A DNA stretch of 64,000 bases, from contig CM028332.1 in assembly GCA_016647705.1 (NCBI GenBank), positions 28,463,300 to 28,527,299 of the forward strand, written 5' to 3'. Positions 11,758 to 24,712 of the stretch are shown here, in pieces. This DNA comes from Eucommia ulmoides (taxonomy: Eukaryota > Streptophyta > Magnoliopsida > Garryales > Eucommiaceae). Under the pieces are notes generated by a model that searched no databases, had not been told where the DNA came from, and saw only the letters and a list, made by a program, of their open reading frames with translations. Numbering within the stretch: the stretch's first letter is position 1; each line of letters opens with the position of its first letter. The position numbers and the translations under genes were made by a program.

Positions 11758-13836
11758 TCGTACCTAGCTGAACAAATGGAATTAAAAGTTTCTGTCACCC
11801 TTTAATTTGTAATCATCAATATCCGTTCCAACATCGCTACAAGTCCATTCGCAGTGGTTAACATTATACCCAACAACCAACAAACAGGCTACACTTGGAT
11901 TGATAACACCTATTACAGACAACAACTGTTTCATATCTCTAACGGTTCCGCTGTGCTACTTTGATGAAACTACAATTAATACAATATAATACCATATATT
12001 CTTAAACTATCACAATAGTCTCAATGAATTGGGTATATCTTATTCCCATCAGGTCTATGCTCTAAGAAATTTTTCTCATAACCAACATTTAAATCAACAA
12101 AACTCCCGACCAATCTTATAAGCTCAGATAGCCCCAAAAAGTCATTAACCTCAATATCTACGTTAGATCTTGAATACTCTTATGAATATTCCAGAACTAT
12201 TACCACCACTCAAACCACGTAAATACGTATCAAAATACATCCAACGGGTCGTTTATAAAAATTCCCTTCATATTTTCACATTTAATCAAGTCCCTGACAA
12301 GGTCACACGCTTCAATTACGTTTTACTCTGCCTACTCATGTTTCAAACACATAAAAATATAGATCGAAGTACCTAACTACGCTCCAACTACAAAATTTCA
12401 ATACATTACAAAAGTCATTTGGAATAATTCAAATTATTCATTCCTCAGGAGATCTTAGTGACCCCACATGTCGATTTCGCCTAATACTTAGTAATTAATA
12501 CATTTGATTGAGTCCTTTTATCTATTTCGTTTTCAAAAAAAAAATAACCACATCGGGCTATCTCCAATTTTTTTTGATAATTTTTCGTTCTCCTATCTCG
12601 GTTTAGTCTATTCGACTGAAGTCATATATCCTTATCATACAACGTTTTATACGGTACCACCTTAATCACCGAAAAGGTATCTATTAGTTTAAACAAATTT
12701 CCATTAGCGCCACGTAATCCTTTTCGCTACCAGAAATTCCCAAACGCAACTCCTCAATATATTCTCCAACATCTGAGTCATATTTCCTAATAAATCGTTA
12801 ATCCATAAATGGAACACTGTATCAACTTCCACTTGGGCACTAAAAGGAGTATAGAAAATTCAACCAAAACATTTAAAATAACCATTGGCTTCTGCTACTA
12901 CAGTTTCCCCCAAACAGTTTTTCCAATAAAGAAATATTACTCGGGATTAACTACCCAACTTTTTATGGTTAAAAAAAAATCACGCCAATTTAAGTTATCG
13001 CCCTTCACTACTGCATAACTTTCTTCCACGGACTGATCATACACGGATGACTTATTTCGCTTTGATGACAATTATCATCCAGATTACAACACTGCGATAA
13101 CATTTATGATTTCAGAATTTCAATTCCAAAATTTTGAATAACCGATCAATAAAATTTCCAGGTTTACTAACCTTTATAACTTTTAATTTAAAATAATATC
13201 TTATCCCAACTTAATTTAACATTTGCATTGAAATGGATGCATCATGCAATCGAACAATCTCATTAATATATATATATACTAGGCATACGTGATAGGTGTG
13301 AAAAACCTATCTATTTCCAATCTGAATTGGTTAGTTTTCGAATATGTTTATAGTTATTTTTATTATGTTTTAATTAGTATTTATACTTTTTGTATAACTC
13401 AGGTGTGTGGGTCAAAAAGATAGGAAACTGGAGCTAAAATGATGAGATCGAACCAAAGCGGTTCGAAGTTATGATGGATAAACAAGCTCGGAGGCTAAAA
13501 GACGAAACAGGCCCACCGCTTAAGCGTCCAGACCACCGCTTAAGCGGTGAAAATGCAGAGAAGAACAAAATGTTACTGACGGACGACCGCCTAAGCAGAA
13601 ATTCTACCGCTTAGGCGGAAATCCAGCAGAGGATGAAGAAGGGCTACTGACAGCCGCTCGCCTAGGCGAAGTTTTCTTCGCTTAGGCGGAATTTCAACAG
13701 AATGTTCTCCAATCCACCGCCTACTTCACCGCCCAAGTGATCAGACTTAACTGACCTAACTCCGCCTAGGCGGAATTTCCACCGCCTAGGCGGATTTGCC
13801 CTGCACAGCCTTTAGATCTTTTTAGAATATTTTTGC

Positions 13837-13844
13837 TATAAATA
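13837..13844 (+). promoter_or_regulatory. TATA box of TGATAGG-family LTR
   Basis: The tataaata motif followed by a pyrimidine-rich stretch marks the presumed LTR promoter. Equivalent boxes are at 24290-24297, 26504-26511, 43461-43467 and 48554-48560 in the other copies. Every palindrome cluster of the family lies within about 60-330 bp upstream of this site, in the putative U3. Confidence 0.7.
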
Positions 13845-14296
13845 TCCCCTCCCCTCCCCCTTTAGCAGGAGCTCTCTCCTCTCTCTTGCATTTTTGAGCC
13901 CTTAGGCTATAATTAAGCCAAGGGTTAGGAATTTTAGTGGTGGAGCTTGCATCCCGAAGTGGAGAAGACGGCGAATCGATCGTTGAGCATTCTTAGCGGT
14001 TTATCTTCGGATGAGGCTAAGTACTTCGATCGTTTTTCCTTATTTCTTTATCTTAGGAGCATGTGAGCATGTTTAGCTCGTTATTTTCTTGTATATGCGG
14101 CTATGGCCCCTAGTTAAATATGGATTGTAGTAGGGATTAACAATATATTTATAAATACGTTGTTTGAATGATTTCGGTGTTTCGTTTGTGATTGTTCTTC
14201 GTAGTTTGATTGTATTTATCGTATTGTTTGTTTATTATGCTTGGATTGATAAATGGAGAATATGGGGTTTTGATAAACCCCGGATTCGGATTAGGG

Positions 14297-14700
14297 TAAA
14301 CAAACGCCACGATTCTATAACCCGGTCGGGGTTTGAATCATGGACAATCGATGACGTGGGGCAAGACACACGCTAGCTAGGGTCGTTAAGACGTTGAGGG
14401 GGACCTCTTCGTTGACTCGAAGTCACGTTATATCCCTCGTCTTACACTCGGAAGAGGTGGCGAGAGAGTTTTAGAACGGAGATTATCGATAGGGTAAATA
14501 CAACGCGACGATCCAATAACCCGGGAGGGAGTTGGATTGTGTGCAATCAATGACGCTGGGCGAGACTCACGTGACCTAGGGTCGTTAAGACGTTGAGGGG
14601 GACTTCTCCGTTGACTCGAAGTCATGTATTCTCCCGTCTTACACTCGGAAGAGGTGGCGATGGAGTTTACGTACCGAGGTTGTCAAATAGGTCGAACAAC
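14297..14700 (+). repeat. Diverged tandem duplication of the conserved LTR core (about 199 bp)
   Basis: The marker ggtcgttaagacgttgaggg occurs at 14381 and again at 14580, and the surrounding blocks align (acactcggaagaggtggcg in both). Other LTRs of the family carry this core once. The copies have diverged, so the duplication is not recent. Confidence 0.85.
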
Positions 14701-17470
14701 GTAAACGCGAGTAAATCGGAATCGAACACGTATTTGTAAACACGTTAATCCCTATACAATTCTTCACCCTAAAACATATTAACATAATAGTGTAGTTAAT
14801 TTAGGTTATATTAGTATTAGTTTAATTAATTAAATACATTTGTTTTTCGCCTAGATAATATTAGGTCACGACAAACGCGGTATTCGATAGTAACGACAAC
14901 AATCCCTGTGGATACGATAACCGGATCTTAACGATCACACTATACTAAAACTTAGACCTCGTATACTTGCGAGTGTAAGTAGCGGCGTATTTCCCGCGCT
15001 ACCAATACGCATCAGGAAAATATTCCTCGAACTACTTTCCCCTTTTCTTTCGGCATAGGTCAAGGCTACAATAACCCACCTAAAGGTTTCGTTACTTCTC
15101 AATCTTAACTTTACTAACAAATCATCAAACAAGAAATGTTGTGATTTTCCATTTCTATTCCAAACTACTAATTATACTCACGAAATCACCATATAGTTAA
15201 TATTACTGGGGTATTGCATATCTTGTTCTAGGCACTTCTTTTAAGGTCTCTTCCGTCAATTGACATTATTGAACCTACGCACTTTATTTCAAATCCTCAA
15301 AACTTCATCATTCTTTTGGATACGCTAATCAGCTCTACAGTCAATTCCCACTACATCGCTAAATCTTCTTAGCTGGACATCCGACTTTTACATTCAATAA
15401 TACGGTCAATCAATGTCGTATCAAAATTTCAAACAACGCTACCATCTGACCAACCGCCCACTAAACATACAAGGGTCTCAACTGAACTCATAAATTAATA
15501 TGAACTACCAACTCACCAATTTTCGGCCAAAAATATTTGCTATAGTCAGCCATGTGTCCATTTTTTTTATTCTCTTCCTCTCTAATCTTACCCAACTGGA
15601 CATCTTACTTTTTTGCTTCTACGCTACCATTGATACATATCAATTTCACATTTAAAAGCTTAGTTAGAGTGGTCATCCAACCAACTGCCCAATAAACTCA
15701 CTAAGATCCCAATTTGACACATACATTAGTATGAGTAACCCAATACGTCCGACTCAAAACACAAATTCCCACATACAGGAAATGTCACTAAATGTCAAAA
15801 CAAATACAATCAGTACTAGCTCCAAAAGATTTCAAGTCCCAGTTATCAGTTCTCAGCCTTTTCCATATTCCGTCAATCCACCACTTTGACTCCTTTTGGA
15901 TTCTCTTGAATACTATGCCTCCAGAGCACTAGTCCCAAAATTAACACTCAATTGAACCAATACTCATATTTATTGCATTTAGCATACAATTGATTTTCTC
16001 TCAACGTTAGCAACATACTCTAGAAATGCTCTATAGGCTCTTTTCTACTCTCGACAGAGTCATCGTTTTCACCACGTCATAGTCTCTAACTTTCAACTGA
16101 TAATACCCTCAATCTAACATCCTAGTCTTTTGCAAGTCGATTTCACAAACCAACCATTCTAACCGATGAGTACCAACACTGGATCTTCCTGGATAAAACA
16201 CCAGGTCCACGTAAATCAAGAGTTAATGATCCAATTTATTGTAACGATCTGATTTCTCAGGGCCGTCACAAGGCTTCTCCTATAAAGACTTCCTAAACTA
16301 AAAACTAATTTACTCACATTTTCACTATTCGGCCAATTCTTAATTACTAACACCACGGTGACCACCTTTAAAGTCCCCAAAGTTATAATTCCAAATCCCA
16401 ATTTCCCACATTTTATCAACACAATTATATTTAACCAACTTAAAGAGCCGAACGTTCATCTCTTAATATTATGGAATTTATTTTAGAACAATCACAATTA
16501 TTAATCACACTTACCCAGCACCTCGACAGCTCTCGGAACTACTTAGGGAAAATCCCTAGCTACTATATTATCCATTGCCTGAACTTGTTGTGTCTGGTGC
16601 CTAGTACCCACGTACTGAATTTCTTTTTCTTTTTTTTTCTTTTTTTTTTTTTTTTTTTTAACACTTTTTTGACCTTCCAGACCCACTATCAACTAATTGG
16701 GGTACTAATTACAGCTTCCTGATAATACACCCTTTGATTCTTTTAAGATTTAACTCTACCTCCTACAAACGGACTCTATTTATATGCACAGTTATTTTCA
16801 TCACAACCTCACAATTCTCAGTTACTTCTTACAAATCATTTTCTATTACGTTTGCTATACCTATAAGTTCTAGAAACTTTTGCTCTACCTTCCTGTCAAT
16901 CTAGAACATACTATCTTCTCATCACAGTTTTCTCACATCTTTAGTTTCCAACTAATATAACTCTTTTTGTTTTAATATCATTATAAGATGCCTTCCATAT
17001 TGCCTAGAAGGCGATATTATACTTATTTGAATGTTATTTCGTATTTCAACTTAAATGTGTTATGTTATACAAGCTACTATTTTAATAACGACTTATTAGA
17101 TGACTTATTGGGTGCTACCGATAGTTATCTCATCACCACCTAATACGCATATAGTTGTTTCTTACTTAAAATCTCACATTTCCAACTATTAGCACTACCA
17201 CAAACGCGATCCACCCATTTTCACCACCAACAACACAACACCACTCAAACCCGCCAACTAGCAATATCACCACGTGGTCGTATTGCTATTTGCCAACGAG
17301 ACAACCCTCCATACACCATACCAATGCACCAACTAACGTAATGTAAGAATTAACACTCACGTATCAAACTAACTTATTGACACCCTATCTTATATCCCCT
17401 ACTGACTAGACGACTGACACGTCCTCCTATCTTAGGGTCTTCTACTGACAAGTCTACAGAACCTATAACA

Positions 17471-17488
17471 TAGGCTCTAATATCAAAA
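17471..17488 (-). promoter_or_regulatory. Degenerate primer-binding site (initiator tRNA-Met type)
   Basis: On the minus strand, right after the 5' LTR end, the sequence is ttttgatattagagccta. The canonical plant PBS complementary to initiator tRNA-Met is TGGTATCAGAGC, so this is a two- to three-mismatch version. Its position fixes the orientation of the element. Confidence 0.8.
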
Positions 17489-17489
17489 T

Positions 17490-18627
17490 TGTCACACCCC
17501 ACCCCGGACACCCGCCACCATGGGGCAGCATTACGTCGACATGACATCACCTAACTGACTAGACAACCACAATATAACGATATACAAACTTTAAATCTAT
17601 ACAACATATACGTAATTCCATCTAATAGGGATACGCCATCCCAAATATAAGTACAACCGAGCGAAACCCATGAATCTCACTTAGATTCATCTCTGACACC
17701 TTTCCTCAAAATTCCTCTCAAACGACTCCATCGCATAACCCGCATAACTCTATCTAGCGTCAGTAGGGGACCGACCGACTCCTAGCTATTTCACCTGCGA
17801 GTGTACTATCTTCTTAGTAAAATATTTTACAATAATTAATCATTCTACAACATCGAAATGGATCAAGCGTAAGTATATAAACACCACATAGCTTGTAAAA
17901 TCTCCAATATATATAAGCAGTGAAAAATAAAGCGATATAAATAAGTTTCATTCAAATTCATCTAGCATAAAATTATACCAATCACCATAATAAATAATAA
18001 ATCACCCAATATAAGTAAAACACCATATCTCAAACACACATCTCAAACACAACACACACTGGCTAGCCATAGTGATCGTTTTAACTTCACAATCGGGAGT
18101 TGCAACGGTACCGTACCATCCGTAGGATATGCCTTCCTACGAACACTCACCACTCCGCCGAAGCGGATAATCACTGCGCAGTATAAACATCTAACAACAC
18201 TCTGCCGAAATAGATAAACACCACTCCGCCAAAGCGGATAACACCATTCCGCCGAAGCGGATAAATACTATGACATCGTCAAATCAATAACAACATCATC
18301 AAATCACAACTCAATAATATCGTCTAATCATCACCGTCAAATCACCACATCCACCTCTCTTTCCCCAAAATCGACTTTTAATCCGAAATTCATATTTCTC
18401 ATTTCCTTTTAAATGAAAACGTCTGATTTTATCAAAACCACTTTTTCACTCTTTATTTTTTAGAAAACCAGATATTTTCCACTCTCTTTTAAAATCACCC
18501 AAATCCAACTAATCATTTTCCAACGTTCTTTTAAAGTCAACATAATTCGACAAAAATTCATTTCACCAACTCACCCAAAAAAATCTATTTGATCCACATA
18601 ATTTTAAAACCATCCAGTTTAAGTAAA

Positions 18628-18686
<59 letters not shown>

Positions 18687-20113
18687 AATAGTTTGGTAAG
18701 AAGACAGTACACTAACCTGATAATCCACTCTCAAAAGCTCCACCGACTATCCGCTACTGAACTTCCGATAATTGTGAACCTATTTGTGACAGAACCTAAA
18801 TTAATATTTTATGTAGAAATAACCTAACCATGCTATGGAATCCTCATTTCCGTAATTTCCTATTCCTCACATTTTCTTTTGGAATATTTTCATTTAATTA
18901 ACATCGCTCCGTTACGGTTTACTATATAAACTTTGTTCATATAAACGGTCTCATTATTTATTTTTCATCATTTTGACAATTTCGACGCTAGTAATTAAAT
19001 TAACAAATCATGAAATTTTAACAAGAAACGTTACTCGCTCCGAATCGGTTGTCGATCTCTTCACGAATTCTTTAATTTTTGCTTACTGCTACCTACCGCC
19101 TATGCGAAACGGTGACCGCTTAGGCGAACTCGCGCAAATTTAGTTCCTGATGTTCCACCGCCTAGGCGGACGATCGTCTTCCTCTTTGCTTTGTTTTGGG
19201 TTTTTCAGCCGCCATTCTCTTTCTCTCACCTTACTAACTCAACTCCGGCAACCACACCACCAACGGCCCATACACACCCACAACACACACAAACCTCACC
19301 GTCACAGCACACACAACACACACAAACCCACACAATCGCCGACCACTGGACACTCACCAACGAACCCACCTTCAATTCTCTCTCTTCTCTGTTTTTCAAC
19401 GACACACACACACACACAGAGTATACCCACCTACACATATACTGCTCATACACATAGATACACAACAATACACACATGACACACTCGACGATGGACGTAA
19501 ATAGAACACATACACACCACACACGGTCGAAAAACGGAACAACGCGCACACATACATAGCCGCACTACCAACGAACTAGACCAGTACTAATCCCATCTCT
19601 CTCTCTTTGTTTTCTGATTTGGTTACCTGTTAACCAAGCCATGAAGACTCATAAACCACCGCCGACGAACCCCACACGATCGGCGACCAAAAATCCCACC
19701 AGTGGTCTTCCCTCTCTCTTTCTTTTCTTCCTCTTCCTCTCTCTTTCCCAATTTCTCTAACCGCTTCTCGATCTTTCTCCCTTCCCTCTGTCTTGCGTGT
19801 ATGAGTCTATGTATATATGTATATATATATATGGAAAAAGGCCAAGCCCCACCATGCCGTCCTTACCTCACTCTCTCTCCTTTAATCTTTATTACTTTAG
19901 ATATATATATATATATTTGTAATTACATAAATCTCCCCTTTTATTTAGTTAAGATAAAATTTAGACCAAATTCTAATTTTAAAGTTTTAATATTTATAAA
20001 TTAACCCCTAAAATTTTTAAATCTCACCATTAGTAGCGTCGTCCACCCCGTTATTTTCAAATGTGATATAATACAACTTAGATTGACCGTACACCAAAAA
20101 TCAAGGTCTTAAA
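17490..20113 (-). repeat. 5' LTR of inner Tekay-like element
   Basis: The plus-strand ends are tgtcacaccccacccc and aaggtcttaaa (the last CA decayed to AA). It aligns with 7671-11720 minus the nested solo LTR. It contains (CA)n followed by (TA)n at about 18629-18690, palindromes at 19096-19170, and a CA-rich segment at 19265-19535. Open frames over the CA tract are low-complexity artefacts. Confidence 0.9.
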
Positions 20114-20118
20114 CTGGC

Positions 20119-21013
20119 GGTAGGGCTAGGCAATAGGCCGCTGTGCCAACCTGTTCTAGAATCTCATATGGCCCGATATACCTCGGACTTGGCTTTCCCT
20201 TCTTCTCAAAATCGTATTATGCCCTTCCATGGAAATATACGTAAAAATACGTATTCACCCACTTCAAATTTCAACTCACATCTTCGCTTGTCGGTATAAC
20301 TCTTTTGCTGACTATGAACAGTCTTCAGTTTTTCTTGAATCACTTTAACCTTTTTCGCTGTCATCTGAGCTATGTTTGGCTTCAATAATTTTTGTTCTCC
20401 AACTTCAGTCCAACAAACCAGAGTCCTGCATCTTCTTCAATACAAGGCTTCATACGGTTCCATTTCAATTACCGAATGGTAGTTATTATTATAAGTAAAT
20501 TCCATCAATGTCAAATGATCATCCCAGCTACCAAGAAATTCTAGAATGCAACCCCTCAATATGTCCTCTAATGAATGAATTGTACGCTCTGATTGGCTGT
20601 CAGTCTGAGGATGGAAAGTTGTACTAAATTTTAACTTGGTACCCAGAGCAGCTTGAAGACTCAGCCTAATTTTGACGTAAAACTCGAAACTCTATCCTAC
20701 ACTCTAGAAAACGGCACACCATGCAATCTGAAAATCTTGTCAAGATATGATTTTGCATACTTGTCGATGGAGTACGTGGTTTTCACGGCCAGAAAATTAA
20801 CAGACTTGGTAAGTCTATTAACAATCACCCAGATAGAATTATGCTCATTTTGAATATGGGGCAATTCTGAAACAAAATCTATCGTGATATACTCCCACTT
20901 CCACTCTGTGATAGACAAAGGCTACAATAATCCACTCGGACACTAGTGCTCAATCTTGACTTGCTAATAGATAAGATACCTGACAACAAATTCTATAATT
21001 TCTCGTTTCATTG
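20119..21013 (-). pseudogene. Integrase C-terminal half of the outer Tekay-like chromovirus
   Basis: The minus-strand translation gives, in order, MKREI, a segment ITEWKWEYITIDFVSELP (equivalent to the conserved EWKWE-IT-DFV), RLTKSVNFLAVKTTYS, HPQTDSQSERTI, GSWDDHLTLMEFTYNN, and the C-terminal FEVGEYVF and GPYEILEQ motifs. These are hallmarks of gypsy/chromovirus integrase and its C-terminal region. Frameshifts and stops are present. The end of the protein lies at 7388-7670 across the inner element. The upstream part was cut off by the copia LTR at 21014. Confidence 0.88.
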
Positions 21014-23295
21014 TATTGGCCCAGTAAGCTACCTAAGAGGTTGAAATTTTTTAAATAATTAATTTAATCTTAAATTAATTATTATCTTTATATAACAGCG
21101 GATAAGTGTAAATAACTAGGTTTATATCCAAATAACAAGAAATAAATAAATTAACAATGCAGTATAGCACGATATATATTGATTCACCAAGCTACTCTTG
21201 GTTAATCCAGTCATCCGAGCCCCACGGAAAGTCACACCCACTAAAACACTAATATTCCTTTAAACAGGTACGAATCAAACCTTTACCCAATGATTCTTTT
21301 TACATACTCAAAATCAACCTTTAAAATTTTCTTTTCCCAGACTCAGGAATAACCTAATCTTTTTACAGGCTAAGGATTAAATCTAATTCTTTTATATATT
21401 AGGCTAAGAATCCAACCGCACAAAAAACACTCCAAGTATCATTTTCACCAGTAAGGATGGAACCGTTACAATTCACACAAATTCAATTCTAACATGAAGA
21501 ATTACGTCTATCTCTTTTCATGGGAAAAGAGTAACCTAATCTTTTTATATTTTAGAAAAAGATCAATCCTCAATCTCTTTACTAGAAGAGATTGAAATCT
21601 AGTTTCCCCTGATTAGATATTCTCAACAATATGTAATCTGCATATAACTCACCAATTACAAAAATTGATATGTTTTTTCCACTTAGAGCTTCTATCACCT
21701 CAAATTAATTTAAACTTGATTAATGTCCCGATAAATACTAGTGATAGAATTTTACGTGAAAAATTTAAAATCTGATTATAAAATAAATGGGTAGCACACA
21801 ATTGAGCATGTAATCAAATTATCATCAAAATCATTTTAAAATAATTTTTATACACTTTAAAATTCAAAAACGATTTCACAATATCTAAGATTCCAAGCAA
21901 GCAAAATAATATTTAATCACAACAAAGAATTAAAGTTTGGAACAATTTCATCAGGATATCACCGAAATAATGAAAATTGAATCGTGAAAAACGCTCAATA
22001 TAATCCCAGAATGATAACTCTCTGAAAGCTTACGAACTCAAGTTTATTGATAGAATAATAACTCTCAGAAAACTCATGAACACTTAGTTCTTGATTGATT
22101 AGGATCACTCGCAAGTGAAAAACGCAGATCTATAAATAATGATTTGAAACAGGCCCTCCAACGGCTAGTTTCCATATATCATGATATTTAATTGCTTATA
22201 TAAACCCTATATATTGATATGACTCAATCTTGGTTCAATTCACTTAATTACAACTTTTAAAACATTTAATTAAGTCCCTCAAATATTTCTCAATTTCAAA
22301 TCAATAGGATAAAAAGTATTAAATGTACCAATTTGAGAAACACTTAAAATATATGTACTATATCTTTAGGGATATCAAAATAACAACCATATATCTATAA
22401 TATTATCAAATCCCTAGAATATCTCTCAAATTTTAACAAAAAATGGCTAGTAATGGTAACTTTTTGATCAAATCCACTAAATCCTCCAATCCTGAAACAG
22501 CACCATCGGTTGACCGGTCAAAACTCACCAATCGACCAATCGATTTTGGTTATAGCCCAAGCCAAAATAATTCTCCAGTCGATCGACCGATACTCCATGT
22601 GTCGGTTGACCGATCGATTCAGGGTGCTCCCTAAGCCATTTTTCGGCCATGGTCGGTCAACCGATAATCGATGGTTTGTCGACCGATCAATTCAGGGAGT
22701 TCAGTTATCAGCCATAGGTCGACTGATCTCCTCTCAATCAATTAACCGATCATCTCAAGACTTCTCCATTTCCCAGCTAGTTCCCGTCGGTTGACCGATC
22801 CTCCCAGGTCAGTCGACTGATCCTTGTTGGAACACTTTCTCCTTAATTAATTTTGACTCCAATCTTCGACGTTTTTTTGCCTCTTTTAACCAATTTTTTT
22901 TCTCGGCTAACTTAATTGACACTATTAATCAATTTTAAATACTAATCTTTCTTAGGTCAACATTTTTTCTTCAATTTCATATTAAAGCAAATATGTTTAA
23001 CGAATTAGGATCCTAATAAAAATACACATAAATATAAATTTATTTTGTGTCGTGTCTGATCCTAATTGGGATATATTAAGAGTAAAAATTAACCTGAGTT
23101 ATTTTTACCTAGATTCTTCAAAATCTTCAGTCTCTTAATGTCCACTTCTTTGAAAGTCTCTTAGCATCCTTAGTGTCTTCAACAATTTATTCATAATATC
23201 ATCATTTGAACTTTTACACTAAAACACTCAAACAACTCGTTAGTTCCACAAAAAATATCAACACTTAATTGTCCATCAAAATTATAGGATCAATA
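21014..23295 (-). repeat. 3' LTR of a minus-strand copia element
   Basis: The plus-strand ends are tattggcccagtaagctacc (a variant of tgttggccc) and ggatcaata. Two further copies, at 42101-50798 and 59851-63639, define the same boundaries through their own TSDs. The LTR interrupts integrase coding sequence after cattg (21009-21013). It carries a cluster of cggttgaccg-type motifs at 22505-22825. Confidence 0.88.
22505..22825. repeat. Array of cggtcgaccg/cggttgaccg dyad motifs in the copia LTR
   Basis: About ten variants of (t)cggttgaccgatcg occur at irregular spacing, separated by spacers such as attcaggg. Equivalent arrays lie at 50145-50365 (tcggtcgaccgc forms) and 62895-63185 in the other copia LTRs. 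Short open frames over this block are by-products of the repeat. Confidence 0.85.
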
Positions 23296-23310
23296 ATCTC
23301 CCTTTTTTTT
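23296..23310 (-). promoter_or_regulatory. Copia polypurine tract
   Basis: On the minus strand this reads aaaaaaaagggagat directly before the LTR start tattgatcc. It is the expected plus-strand primer at the 3' LTR. Confidence 0.75.
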
Positions 23311-23655
23311 ATGATGACAATTAACTTTGTTGTTCTTGTCAAAATAAAATGTAGTCACACTCCCTCTAAGTCCGAGGACGAGTTTTTTAACTCATTAAAG
23401 CACAATCATAAAGAATAATTTAAAAAATACATAATATATTCAACAAAGCACAAAATATAATCAATAAACTCCCCCTATATCAGTGCAATGCTTAGGCGAA
23501 TAAACCTAAACATCAACTAACTCGTTTAAAGCCCAATTATGGTTTCCCCTTTAACAATCAATTTAATTCAATAAACATATTCAATAAAACATCAATATAG
23601 ATATTTTCCTCCTTTGTCATCTCAAAAAGTGGGGTAGGAGAACCACCAATCACCA

Positions 23656-23951
23656 CTACTCTAGGCAAATATCATTATGACAAGCCATACCCAAACCACA
23701 AATGATTTTCACAAACTGATATTTCGCTAAAAGTTTGGTAAAAATATCAATAAGTTGGTTAGAGGTATCAATATGTTCAATTATAACGTCCCTTTTCTGA
23801 ATGTGATCACGAATAAAATGATATCTAATCTCTATGTGCTTAGTTCGTGAGTGTTGTGTAGGATTTTTACTTAGACAAATAGCACTTTTATTATCACAAT
23901 AGATCAGAACTACCTCCATACATATTCCAAAATTATTTAACTGTTGCTTAA
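23656..23951 (-). pseudogene. Copia RNase H, C-terminal part
   Basis: The minus-strand frame contains IYCDNKSAICLSKNPTQHSR and TKHIEIRYHFIRDHIQKRDV, diagnostic of the Ty1/copia RNase H end, followed by a DIFTK-like segment. The upstream half of RNase H is at 28456-28843, separated by a 4.5-kb insertion. Joining the two flanks at the shared cttaa gives continuous RNase H coding sequence, which confirms the insertion boundaries. Confidence 0.92.
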
Positions 23952-24712
23952 TGATAGGTGTAATTTATCTATTTATTCTCAAGCCGGTTTTAGTAGTTTT
24001 CGAGTAGTTTTATAGTGTTTTAATACGTTTTTATTTGTTTTTTTATAAATTAGGTATTTGGGATGAAAAGGGACAAAAATAGTCCATAAACAAGCAAGTC
24101 AGTAGAAGAATGGTGGATAAAAAGAGCAAAAAGTCAAATATTTAGAACCTGCATCCACCGTTGTAGCGGTGAAAATACAGAGAGATGCTGAAAGCTCCAC
24201 CGCTGCAGCGGTCAGGCGCCAGATAGTTTAGATATTTTCAGATATTTTGTTGTAGATATTTTCAGATATTTTGTTGATATTTTGAATCCTATAAATATCG
24301 TCTCTTCTCCCCTAAACACATGTTGACATTTTCGAGAGTCTTGAGAGCTTTAAGACACATCCAACCAAGAGAAGATCAACAATGCCAAGAGGAGGAAAGG
24401 TTCTCGGAGCGGTTTTAGCGGTGATTCTTCGGATAACGACTAGTCTCCTCGTTTATCTCTTTTATTTCTTAGTTGGGTTGGTTGTTTTGAATATGTTTAG
24501 TTTGTTTCTAGTTGTATATAGGGCTATGGCCATGTGTAATTAAACATATATTGTCTAGGACTTTATCTACTTCACGAAAACGTTGTTTGTATAAAATCGA
24601 TATTTTGTTAATGGTTGTTATTGTCTATTCGATTGTGTTTACCATTCTTCCACGTTTATATTCTTTTATGATATACTGAGAATAAGGGGTTTGACATGCG
24701 GGAGAGATAACC
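23952..24712 (+). repeat. 5' LTR fragment, PstI-core palindrome subfamily
   Basis: It begins tgataggtgtaatttatct and carries ccgttgtagcgg and ccgctgcagcgg motifs at 24150-24215 and a TATA box at 24290-24297. It breaks off after gagagataacccc, where the family core would continue with ggattcggac, and jumps to 3'-untranslated sequence ttttaagtttgggggtgacg. Confidence 0.85.

Larger units (their letters stand above)
13290..15004 (+). mobile_element. Solo LTR, Athila/Tat-like family, TSD atacg
   Basis: It starts tgataggtgtgaaaaacc, ends cgcgctacca, and is flanked by perfect atacg repeats (13285-13289 and 15005-15009). Palindromes such as ccgcttaagcgg and ccgcctaggcgg occupy about 13513-13795. A TATA box tataaata lies at 13837-13844. 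At 1715 bp it is longer than its relatives because the conserved 3' core is tandemly duplicated (14297-14700). Confidence 0.95.
11758..17470 (-). pseudogene. Decayed gag-pol of inner Tekay-like element
   Basis: After subtracting the solo LTR 13290-15004 about 4 kb remains, shorter than an intact chromovirus gag-pol. Long frames are gone. The segment around 12600-12830 is recognisably homologous to the integrase-coding DNA at 20430-20600, and 15040-15120 to that at 20920-20980, in the expected minus-strand order. This places integrase on both sides of the solo LTR. RT, protease and gag could not be identified by eye between 15200 and 17470. Confidence 0.7.
7671..20113 (-). mobile_element. Complete but decayed Tekay-like chromovirus (inner), TSD ctggc
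   Basis: The element is bounded by perfect 5-bp direct repeats ctggc (7666-7670 and 20114-20118). It lies on the minus strand: 5' LTR 17490-20113, PBS about 17471-17488, decayed internal region 11758-17470, polypurine tract 11721-11757, and 3' LTR 7671-11720. Each LTR is about 2.6 kb once the nested insertion is removed. Two solo LTRs of another family sit inside it, at 9194-10634 and 13290-15004. It landed inside the integrase C-terminal region of an older Tekay-like element: the coding sequence on the two flanks is contiguous across one copy of ctggc. Confidence 0.9.

Noticed and set aside
22443..22794. Frames rich in DRS/IDR-like residues (also 62861-63170)
   Set aside because: They are translations of the cggttgaccg array in the copia LTR; no start, promoter or domain.
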